DNA of 64,000 nucleotides from positions 22,014,404 through 22,078,403 of the forward strand of contig NC_079224.1 in assembly GCF_029633865.1 (NCBI RefSeq). Reading direction: 5' to 3'. Shown here one piece after another: positions 45,001-54,600 of the stretch. Position 1 is the stretch's first letter. The number at the start of each line of letters is the position of its first letter. Made by a program: the position numbers and the translations under genes. Source of the stretch: Lampris incognitus. Its lineage: Eukaryota > Chordata > Actinopteri > Lampriformes > Lampridae. Under the pieces are notes generated by a model. That model was not told the DNA's origin and searched no databases. It was given only the letters and a program-made list of their open reading frames with translations.

Positions 45001-48000
45001 AGTAAAGTGTTCATCGCTCACAAACAGGCAAGTAGTGCAGAGTAATGACATTCTGCCAGCTTCGCCCTGTTGAAATGTGCCGAAGACAGCAGAGATCACT
45101 CCAATGTCCAAGCAGTCGGCACAGTGCTGCACAACTTCTATGTGGATGACTGTCTTAAATCAGTCCACTCAGAAGAAGAGGCAGAGTTGTTGTACCACAC
45201 CTTGCGAGCTGTATGTGGAAAGGGCAGATTCAGACTTGCCAGGTAGATAAGCAACAGCAGGGCTGTGCTGTCTGCCATCCCAGAAAAGAAGAAGGCAACA
45301 GAGGTTAAAGACCTTGATCTGGATCGAGATGCGTTTCCCATAGAGAGAGCTTTGGGAGTTCACTGGTGTACCCAGTGCGACAGATTCAGGTTCAAGATCA
45401 TCATACCAGATAAAGCGCCCACCAGGAGAAACATCCTATCCATCATCAGTTCTGTTTATGATCCATTGGGTATCTTGGCACCAGTTGTGCTTCCAGCGAA
45501 GGGAATCCTGCAAAGGCTCTGCAGACTAAAGCTAGGCTGGGATGTCCTGATACCTGATGAGTTCACTCGTGAGTGGTATACTTGGAGGACAGGGCTTCCC
45601 CATCTGGTGGGCCGCAGCGTCCAGAGGTGGAAAAACCCGGTCCCGAAAGTAAAAACCCTAACCATGTCTTTATTCCATCCATGTATTAAACCAGCTAATT
45701 TGGGAAACTAGTCAGTGCAATCTGATGGTTTAGTACATGAGTGGAGTAAAGACACAGTTAGGGTTTTTACTTTCTGGACCGGGTTTTTCCACCTCTGGCA
45801 GCGTCACTAGGTGTTTCAAGCCTGCAGGCTTTGGTGACGCAGTATTCAGCCGACTACACCACTTCGCTGACGCGTGCAAAGAAGGTTATGGGACAGTTAG
45901 TTACATGCTACTGAACAACAGCAGCAACAAAGCCCACTGCGCGTTTGTCATGGGGAAGGCCAGAGTGGCTCCACTTAAGCCCATGACTACCCCTCGCATG
46001 GCGCTTACTGCAGCCACCATGGCTGCCCGCATGGACAAGACGTTGAGAGCGGAACTGCAGCTGAAACTCCAAGAGTCTGTGTTCTGGTCAGACAGCAGAA
46101 CTGTGCTGAAGTAGTATATCAGAAACAGAACGAGCAGATTCTGCACTTCCATTGCTAACTGAGTGGAGACTATCTTGAAAATCTCTAAACCATATCAGCG
46201 GAGATATGTTACTACCTCACAGAACCCTGCAGACTACACGTCAAGGGGACTCAAGGCAGTGAAACTCACCCAAAGCCATACTTAGTTGCAGGGGCCCCAA
46301 GGTAAATGGTAAATCAAGCAACGAAGGAAGAATACTGCTTAAATGGGAGGACTTCAATTTCTTTGGCTCCACGTGGTGTATATAGTTGGTAATTGTCCCC
46401 GGTTAAGAGTGCAATTAGGGGCTGGTATGTGGGAACCAAGTTACGTTTATATACGTGCTTAGTTCTATAAATAAGCGCAGTCTGTATTGGGTTAATAGCT
46501 TATGTAAATTGAGATAAATAAGCGATTTCATTTAATAAGTTATAGGCTCCAGCATCCCCGCGACCCTGACAGCGAGATAAGTGGTTCGGATAATGGAGGG
46601 ATAGATGGAAGTTAATTAATAGTAGTTCTTAAAAGTCAGCTTATAATCATTTGATTTAATTGATGTTGATGTAAGCGTGGTATTTTGTAAAAGGCAACAC
46701 TATGTGAACTTCTGTTAGAACGGTGATTTAGGTTACTGTCGCTTTAAGAGATAGGTCTTGTGGGTTTACGAAGCGTGATTTTTTCGTACTCTGCCTCTGA
46801 TTGGCTAGTACTCGTTGAGAGAGCGTTCACCTGGATTCCTGGAAGACCCGCCCCTACTCTATCTCTGATTGGCTAACCCTATCACTATCCCTAACCCCAC
46901 CCTAACCTTAACCAACCCAATGAACGGAGGCAACGAGTACTAGCCAACCAGAGGCAGAGTTCCCGGAAAACGGGTACGAAAAAAAATCACGCGTTTAGGG
47001 AACTCGGGAGAGGACATTTTGTTTTGTGGAGGGAGGCTCAAGGAGCGGCCGAGCCACACGTGTTTCTTACCGTACTACAGTTTGCTGATTAAGGAAAACT
47101 TAACTTTGAATATTCATGTAAGAAAATACTACAAACTGTGGAATTAAATACTTGTTTTATCCTTTCTTACATCGGAGTCCTGTGGAAGTTTTTCCTTTTC
47201 AAGTTAACGTAAACGAGTTAAGTCCAGGCAGTCATTGAGCTTCAACCCCCAGTCACCGTCTCCAAACCATACAAAAGAATTGATCTCACTACCATCTTGA
47301 AAACCTTCCCTTTCACTCTTGCTGGTACCCTTCTGTCGCAAATCACTCCTGATACTCCTCTCCACACACTCCACCCTGCCTGCACTCTCTTTTTCACATC
47401 CCTTCCGCACTCCCCGCTACTTTGAGCAGCTGACCCCATGTATTTAAACTCATCCACCTTCGCCACCTCTACTCCTTGCATCCTCACCATTCCGCTGTCC
47501 TTCCTCTCGTTTACGCATATGTATTCCGTCTTGCTCCTGCTGACTTTCATTCTTCTTCTCTCCAGTGCATACCTCCACTTCTCCAGGCTCTCCCCAACCT
47601 GCTCCCTACTCTCGTTACATATCACAGTGTAATCCGCGAACATCATAGTCCACGGAGACTGCTGCCTGATCTTGTCCGTCAGCCTGTCCATCCCCACTGC
47701 AAACAAGAAATCCCACCTCCAACTTAAACCCACCCGTCATTCCATACATATCCTGCACCACTCTTACATACTTCTCTGCCACTCCTGACTTCCTCATACA
47801 ACACCACACATTCTTTCTTGGCACCCTGGCAAGCGTTCTCTAAATCCACAAAGACACAACGTAACTCCAGTTCTGACCTTCTCTGTACTTCTCCATCAGC
47901 ACACTCCGAGCAAACAGCATCTGTAGTTCTCTTCCGTGGCATGAAACCATGCTGCTGCTCGCTAGCTTCCACAACTCTTTCCCATATCTCCATGCTGTGG

Positions 48001-48950
48001 CTGATCAACTTTATACCCCTGTACTTACAGCTCTGCACATCACCCTTATTCTTGAAAATCGGTACCAGTATACTTCTTCTCCACTCCTCAGGCATCCTCT
48101 CACTTTCCAAAATCACACCTTCACATCACATATCTTACAATGCACTTTGATTATGCATTGGATGTTGAATATTTCTGATAAATATGCATGTTTGTTTTTT
48201 TTATCTGTGGGTGTAGCCCTTGCATACATTGCTATTTCATATGATTTCCCCTCTTTTTCAGAAAAGCGTGGTCTAGTTTGGACAATCCACTACTGAAATT
48301 GTCTTTTGTCTGCTGGTAGTATAACTGCATATTACTTGCGCCGTTTATTTTTTTTCATTTATTTAAAAAAAAAAGAAAAGACATTTGCTCACATCTTATT
48401 GGATTTCTGAATGTCCATAGCATGCACCATCGACGGTGTAGTAGAAGAACGGGATCACAACAGTATTTCTTTGGGCTTTTCTTATGAGGATATAAAAATG
48501 TTCAACTCATGGTTATTGTACCTTGTCGACGGCCCCTATCGCTTACCTGGAGCGTCAACGGATAACTAATAAAATGTCCATGGAAAAACTTAGTGCGCCA
48601 TTTGCCTCCATTGTCGGATGAACAACATTTATTTCAGGTTATCTCACTGCACCTTACAGATTCTGACGATCAAATTGCGAAAACACGTTAATGAAAACCC
48701 AATTCACCCTTTTGAGAACCCGGTCCCAAGTCCGACCACTGCCGACGGCCCCTTACCTGTAGCCGGTGAGGACACTTTTGTTGACTACAACTATTAGAAA
48801 TGAACTGAGTCCGTAAAATCCGGCAGTCAGCAGCTTCGGCATTACTGTCGAACTTGGGCCAGCTGTCCCGTCGCCGTTGTCCTCACCCGGCGCGACTTTA
48901 TCTGTTTTTCTTTCACTTTGGACATGTTTCCGTCGGTGAACGTCCGCCAT
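39036..48950 (-). CDS. slc35d1: SLC35D1, UDP-glucuronic acid/UDP-N-acetylgalactosamine transporter
   Basis: Multi-pass ER/Golgi nucleotide-sugar antiporter needed for chondroitin sulfate synthesis in vertebrates. Exons (minus): 48950-48757, 41164-41131, 41041-40955, 40806-40739, 40650-40579, 40463-40395, 40178-40076, 39876-39784, 39625-39558, 39454-39376, 39281-39199, 39088-39036. Phases join to 334 residues; human SLC35D1 has 355, so a final exon of about 20 residues is missing from my model. Hydrophilic N-terminus [15 protein letters not shown], first helix [20 protein letters not shown], then [58 protein letters not shown], and [16 protein letters not shown] before [18 protein letters not shown]. 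The intron after 40076 begins GC (AAG|GCAAGG). Intron 1 (7.6 kb) is filled with mobile elements. Confidence 0.95.
39652..39690 (+). repeat. Short (CA)n tract in SLC35D1 intron
   Basis: About 18 CA units with one CG interruption, 27 bases beyond the acceptor side of the exon at 39625-39558 on the minus strand. Confidence 0.85.
41375..41747 (-). repeat. tRNA-headed SINE (family B), full length
   Basis: On the minus strand the head is GGCGGCACGGTGGCACAGTGG, the B-box region GGGTTCGAGCCC, and the end 'ggataatagatggatgg'. It is the inverted counterpart of the copy at 38124. It lies in SLC35D1 intron 1. Confidence 0.75.
42016..43395 (+). mobile_element. L2/Rex1-like LINE 3' part, interrupted by a MITE
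   Basis: A plus-strand frame at 42175-42657 reads [57 protein letters not shown] and [15 protein letters not shown], typical of the region downstream of the reverse transcriptase in fish L2-type LINEs. The end at about 43360 is 'aataaacatgattctgattc' followed by TAATTC repeats, a tail typical of that group. The 5' part is missing. A MITE (42828-43275) lies in the 3' flank. The clade is given with moderate certainty. Confidence 0.75.
42828..43275. mobile_element. MITE with about 25-bp imperfect terminal inverted repeats
   Basis: The left end is CAATCCTTGTGTCTTGAGAC and the right end (complement) is CAATCGTCAGATATCTGAGAC, both continuing CCAG. Sub-terminal 'gtccactgtagtggac' and 'gtccacctacggtggac' are further inverted blocks. 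It has no transposase. The superfamily is not determined. Confidence 0.5.
43735..43903 (+). repeat. Left terminal repeat of BEL/Pao fossil
   Basis: Starts TGTGATTTAGG right after the GTCAC duplication and ends CAACCCCTACA. It matches 47083-47251 along its length. Confidence 0.8.
45622..45797. mobile_element. hAT-type MITE, 176 bp, perfect 8-bp target duplication
   Basis: The ends are CAGAGGTGGAAAAACCCGGT and its inverse. GCAGCGTC lies on both sides (45614-45621 and 45798-45805). It is the second member of the family seen at 3409. It is inserted in the BEL/Pao fossil and therefore younger. Confidence 0.88.
46538..46612 (+). repeat. SINE family B 3' fragment
   Basis: 'taggctccagcatccccgcg' followed by accctgaca, 'gataagtggttcggataatg' and a GGAGGGATAGATGG end match the last 70 bases of family B. 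It lies within the BEL/Pao fossil. Confidence 0.6.
46770..46998. mobile_element. MITE with inverted ends inside the BEL/Pao fossil
   Basis: 'gcgtgattttttcgtac' and 'ctgattggctagtactcgtt' on the left recur inverted on the right (aacgagtactagccaaccag, gtacgaaaaaaaatcacgc). The size is about 230 bp, with no coding sequence. The superfamily is unknown. Confidence 0.6.
47083..47251 (+). repeat. Right terminal repeat of BEL/Pao fossil
   Basis: Direct copy of 43735-43903. It ends CAACCCCCA immediately before the second GTCAC. Confidence 0.8.
48121..48756. other. Proximal intron 1 of SLC35D1, no element recognised
   Basis: Non-coding sequence between the truncated LINE and SLC35D1 exon 1. Poly-T/A runs at about 48350-48380 are the only notable feature. 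Confidence 0.35.
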
Positions 48951-51640
48951 TGCTTGCGTAATGACGTCTGCTTGGGCGGGGCGTTGTCCCTACTAGGATG
49001 AGGCCAGCGGCTGTAGCGTCGCAGTACTACACGACCCCCCCCCCTCCAGCCTTGTTACCCTAACGGCATGCCCTTCGACCCATTAAGAATGGCGCACACT
49101 TCGTCTCCTTTAACACCATCCTCTTAAGATTTGGTCGCAAATTAGTTAAAATACCCACTTTTGATGACAAACTGAATCATAGTTATAAAATCCACTTTTA
49201 GACAGTTGGTTGAGACACATTTGATATCGGAAATTGAATTACTACTTGTAACAATTCAGTTTTAACTAGTTAGAATTCCAGCAATCAGCAATTCAATTTA
49301 TTTTAAATTTTAACTAGCGAGAATTTCACATTTTCTCCTGTTAATTTCAATGAGTTGGACTTTTAACAAGTTAAAATGCCAATTGTGAAAATCAGGAATT
49401 CGGTTCCTTGCTTTCAATTCAATTTTAAGTAATAGGCAAATTGTCTGCTTATTCCCTATTAATTTTTATTGGTATTATAAGGTCTACATTATATATATAT
49501 ATATATATATTAGTAGAACATGGATTATATTTAGCCATTTAAAATGCCAATTGCTGAAATCATAAATATTACAATCAGAATATCAGTTAAAACTGACTTA
49601 TAACTAGCTGCAATTCAACTTCTGATATCAAAAATAGACATTTTAATAGGCAAAAAGGGAATTCTTGACATCGGAGGATTGAAACCTTGCCCTAAAAAGC
49701 AGACTGCATCCTAGCATGTTTGGCAGTATACAAGACAGACATGGTTTAGTGGGAACAGTAGTGTCCCAAATGTGTGCGAAGCACTACAACATAAAGGGCA
49801 GAAAACACTTAACAAAACATGATAATTCTTTTTGTTTACAGTCCGTTTGGAACCTATTACAAAATTCATTTCTGGATGAAAATCAAGCCTCAGCAGTCCA
49901 GGCCCTTGAGTGACATGACATGGAGCCAACAATCCACCCACCTGGAAAAACACCACAAACATCAGATGCTTCACAGGAAGCAATAAAGAGTCCACAGCCA
50001 ATTTGTTTACACCTTTAAAATCACAGTATTGATTTCACACAACCCAACAGCCGTGGGAAGAATACATGTAACACCTCTAAAGCAATTTATTAGAACAGGG
50101 ATGTTTGCAAAGAAGTTCTGCTGTCATGTGGATCCGAGTCCTACAAGAAGTTTGCTCCAGCCCTCACCTGTACATTACCAGAAAGTCTTCTAGCACATAG
50201 CATACGAAGCTTTAAATTAGCTTGTCTATATCTAAACCCTTCCCTAACCCAATTAGAGAAATATACCCACTTCATTAAAATAAAAGGCTCACTGGAAATG
50301 CAGATGCAGGTGGAGTGGCTCAAAGTGCCGCTAGCTTACATTACATTCTGTAGCTCGTTTGTTCCACAATGACTGCCAACCTGTCTTTTAGACAAATTAT
50401 ACAATGGTGCTGCAGTGCTGCTGTACTGAAAAAAAAAGACAGCAAATGATTACAACAGGGGAAAAAAAACCAAACAATCTCCCGAGTACTGGTGCTGATA
50501 AAAACCAAGTGCTTCAGAAATTCTGAGTGCAAGATATGCCCAGTCTACTTATTCTTACCTAAAAAAAGATCACTTCCAAGATAAAATATGAACCATTTCT
50601 GACAAGAACACTGCACAGAACCTGCAGCCGAATGTTTGATAAAACAGCAAGTACATAGCAGAGGAATACTTAAACCAAGTTATCACCTGTCACATTCATA
50701 CATTTGCGCTCTCATACTTATAACACAAACACACAGACACACACATCCTTAACAAAAAAATACAATATTTGCTTAGTGGTCCTGAAATTACTAGTAGTAG
50801 TCTGTGTGACCTAAGAGGACCAGCCTAAAGATAGATAGTGGGCCCTAGAGTGCCCTAAAAACACAGGTAGCACATCTGGATCAGGGGATAAAAGCATACT
50901 AACCACTGGTCCACAAAAAAGGCAAGCTATCCAAAAAAAAGAGGCATTAACCTTTCACTGCACAACAAGCAGAAAAATACCAACCTTTAGTAGGAAGTCA
51001 CTTTGCCCATTTACCCATCCTGAATTTGTGCTTCTCAAAAGGATGGATAGTCAGGAGAAGGGTAATTACACTTCCAATGCATGTTAAGCATATTTTGAGT
51101 TATCTAGGTTTCCTTACTGTAGTGTAATTCTAAATCAGTGTGTCTTGCTGGAAAAATGCACCCCGTAAAAATTCTTGACTAAGATGACCCCATAATATGG
51201 AATTGAAGTCATATGGAAATTGAATGCAAGATCTACGGGGATAAAAGATGCACACACTTCAACCTAAGCGTGGAAATGTATAAATTCAAGCAGCACAAAA
51301 AAATATCAATGAAGTATGCATAAACTTTGGAAACAAACAAACAAAAAAACCTTTATGAAAACATCCCTGCTTTCATGTCTAAATACAAAACGTCTACCAA
51401 TAATTTGCTTCAGTGTAACAAGGGGTCCTTTTTCCACCTTTGTCTTTTTGTTCTCCTTTAAAACGGATAAAATTTCAGTCCTCTGGTGCTGTGTGGTATG
51501 AGGATGAGTCTTTTTCCATTGGTAAAATCTTTTTTTTTTCTGTTTTCTGATATACTTGAAGATGTGGTAAGCATGCAAGCCTCGTAGAGGAGGGGCCCGG
51601 AGGGGCTGATGGGTGGGCTGGTGGTAGCGGTATAGGAGCC
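48951..51640. other. SLC35D1 5' flank, AT-rich repeat and SERBP1 3' UTR
   Basis: About 48951-49060 is GC-richer (ggcggggcgttgtccc) and probably the SLC35D1 promoter. 49130-49690 is an AT-rich repeat (see separate entry). From 51640 back to about 50086 the minus strand is probably SERBP1 3' UTR, with an AATAAA complement at 50086-50091. No other coding exon is visible. The mammalian genes C1orf141, IL23R and IL12RB2 are not here. Confidence 0.4.
49130..49690. repeat. AT-rich repeat with recurring 'aactagtt'/'gccaattgctgaaat' words
   Basis: Words such as TTTTAACTAGTTAGAATTCC, 'gaatttcacattttctcctg', 'aaaatgccaattgtgaaaat' and 'aaaatgccaattgctgaaat' recur in both orientations across 550 bases, with an (AT)n run at 49489-49511. 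It looks like a diverged short-period, partly palindromic satellite or old element. I do not recognise the family. Confidence 0.45.
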
Positions 51641-54600
51641 TTAGGCCAAGGCCGGGAAGGCCTCAGGATCATCCACGTTGGGGACCGACACTCCACTTGG
51701 CTAATAGGAAGGCACACAGGGAACAGGCAAATGTTTAAAGGAACACAGGACAATAGTGACATTATATATGCTCAATAATCCAGGTAAGTAAATCAAAGAA
51801 GGTTGAATCAGTTCATCTGGATACAACGACTGACAGATACATTTCATCACTCAAAGTGACCTCATCAGTCTAAACTGACTGCAGGTATCCCCACCCTTAT
51901 AAGCAATACAGCTTCATATCGACCGAAACCAACAACCTGTTTCATATGCAAATATGGGCATGACCATGTGTACTAGATGGCAGCATCCCCACCATCACAG
52001 CGGCCAGGGAAGGGGAGAAATCCTACATTAAACAGGCCTTGTTTAAGTGTAGTTATCCTAACTGGGTGTTTGTCAAAGCCAGGAAGACGCCCAAACAGTG
52101 CACAAGCCGATCGAAGAGAAGAGGATAACAGCTACCTAAGTGTAAACCAGTGGTGATTCCATAAGTAGTGGGAGTGTCGAAACAGCGGAGACGCGTATTT
52201 TCCAAACACCGCGTCTCAGTTGCTTTCAAACCTCAAAACACACGCCAGAAGTTGGTCAACCCCAAGGACCGTGTCCCCCCAGCACAAACAGAGCAATATA
52301 GTATACGCTTATGTACCAGGAGGATTGCCGTGACACTGGCCAAGAGGATGGCATAACACAGGCGAGCCAATACGTCAGGCCAGGACTCCGCAGTCTACAC
52401 CCATCTACAGGACAGTGGCCACTCTTGCAAGGATGAGAATGTGCACATCCTTGATAGGGAGGAACACTGGTTTGAACGCGGAGTCAAAGAGGCCATCTAT
52501 GTGAAGAGGGAATGACCATCCCTGAACCGAAGGGGTGGGGTGGGGGGTTTAAGAGTACATGTCACCATCTTACAATGCTGTGATTGTAAACATTCCCCAA
52601 TCCTCCATGAATAGTACACATGGCCATTGTAACTCTAGTTAATGGTCACTCCCATATTTGCATATGAAACTGGTTGTTGGTTTCGGTTGTGATGCCACTG
52701 TATCATTTCTAAGGGTGGGGATACCTGCAGTCATTTTGGAGTGAAAAGGTCACTTAGATGAGTGACGAAACCCACCTGTCAATAAACGTTGTATCCAGAT
52801 GAACTGATTCAACCTTCTTTGACAGGACAATAGTCTACTATTAGGTGGTGTTTCGATAAAAATTACAACAAATGGCAAGACCTGACTGACAGACTGTACA
52901 ATACGGCTGTCAAAATCGGCCAAAAATGACGTTCGGTTATTCCTTCTTAAAAAAAAAGAAAAAGGTTAGAACCCAGTCGATACTTTTGCGCATTATTTCT
53001 GATATGTAAAAATGTCGATAGCGTATCGAGATCCATTTTATTGCCCCAGCCCTAGTTCCATTAGGATAATTTACTCGTTTCTCATAAAAAATACATGTTC
53101 AAATGTTTTTTCTGTACATTGGAAAAACCTAGATACAAAATAGATTAGTTTTACATAACAATTAATTTTTGTACATTTGTTTTACATTTATAAACTTTTT
53201 TTTTTCATGGGGTGATGTTTAAGTATCCACCATGCCACTGCTGTCGAACACTGTGCCCTGTGATGGCCTGGCAGCCTGTCCAGGGTGTCTTCCCACCTGC
53301 CGCACAATGACTGCTGGGATAGGCTCCAGTATCCCTGCGACCCTGAGAGCAGGATAAGCGGTTTGGATAATGGATGTCCATAAGAGGGCAAACCAATACA
53401 ACGAGAGACATAACTACTTGTATAGGTATATTTATTTCAATGTAAACATGTCTTTTAAAAGATCTACATACCGACACATTACAAAATAAACAAATAAAAT
53501 CATGTCCTATACCGTAAAACTTCATTTAAAGACCATAGACCTCTCTCTCTTTCTCTCTCTGTGCCGTGGTTGCTGCTAGAGTGAGAAATGAGAATGTGCC
53601 ATCTCCCGGAGCAAGACGAATGAGTCGTAATATTAGATAGCCTAATTTTTATACAGATTATTTATACAGCTTGCATACGACTTGGTCTTGAGGTTCCACA
53701 ATTTTTCCATTTTCTGACCAAAATCCAAAGTATTTCTAAACGGGGAGTTTTAGATTGTCTGGAGTGAAAATCACTCTTTGCAGTCGAGCTGGGATGTGAA
53801 CTCTGCCATCTTTACCACACGGTTGTTGTTGAATTATTCGCTCGTTTTAGTTTGACCTAAATTTAATTTTCAACCAATGAAAGTGACGTTGTGTGACTCC
53901 TGTCCGTCATGCAGTATTCAGTGCAGCGGCCAGGGCCGTCGCGAGGCACACAGCCGTGCTTTTTTTTTTCTTCCCAATTTGGTTATATATTCGAATTTGG
54001 AATATTGACAGCCCTACAGTACAATGTCTTCAGTCTGTCTGAGCAGACAGACTGAAGTATTACAAAGGCTATCTGGCCAGAGGCTGTTTAGAGCGCTACA
54101 GAATGACAAATACCTGCAGGACATCACTTCAACGCTACCATCTCTTAAGTCTGTGAATGAGTTATGAATGGCTATACCATATGGTAACTGCTAAGGTTTC
54201 ATAGCTCTTTAGTAGCCTATGGCAGCTTTGACAGGCCAGTGGCTTCAAGCCTATGACCACATACTGCCACTTTTGCAGTGAGTGAATAGATGTTAACAAT
54301 AGCATGGTATTCTTCAGCTATGATCTTTGATGATGACTGATCTCAAATCCTCATTCTCATTGGTAACAACTGCTTGTGGAGTTACCTTTTCTGAACGGCC
54401 TGCCCCACGTGCCGGCCTGCTGCCTCCCCCACCGCGGCCTCCTCTTCCTCCACGGGCGCCCCCACGCCCGCGTCCAGGGCGGCCCAGGTCTCCAAAATTA
54501 ATCTCAAGCTGAGATGTGATGTCATTGGCTGGTTTACGGAAGTGGTGGTCTCCAGCTTCTTCAGTGCCCTGATGAAAATGGTTGACAAAGTATTCGAGAG

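Larger units (their letters stand above)
43735..47251 (+). mobile_element. BEL/Pao LTR retrotransposon fossil with 5-bp target duplication
   Basis: Direct terminal repeats of about 170 bp lie at 43735-43903 and about 47083-47251. They start TG and end CA and share 'aattaaatacttgttttatc' and 'cgagttaagtccaggcagtc'. GTCAC flanks both sides (43730-43734 and 47252-47256), the 5-bp duplication expected of BEL/Pao. The internal region has a Gag-like part (44212-44753) and Pol parts with BEL/Pao reverse-transcriptase and Pao-peptidase-region similarity (45100-46115). It is shorter than an intact element and broken in many places. Two MITEs are inserted (45622 and about 46770). The terminal repeats differ by roughly a tenth by eye, suggesting an old insertion. 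Confidence 0.85.
43396..48120 (-). mobile_element. RTE-like LINE (second family) split by an LTR element
   Basis: Two pieces of one minus-strand LINE: 48120-47252 (reverse transcriptase: [101 protein letters not shown]) and 43734-43396 ([40 protein letters not shown]). The 3' end is GTGACCCCTAACGGGAGCAG. With the inserted LTR element left out, the LINE continues directly across its GTGAC site. It is 5'-truncated and has base changes in the catalytic FADD region (FADY here), so it is inactive. It lies in SLC35D1 intron 1. Confidence 0.8.

Noticed and set aside
47818-48296. Plus-strand frames of 110 and 115 residues
   Set aside because: Antisense of the RTE-like LINE.
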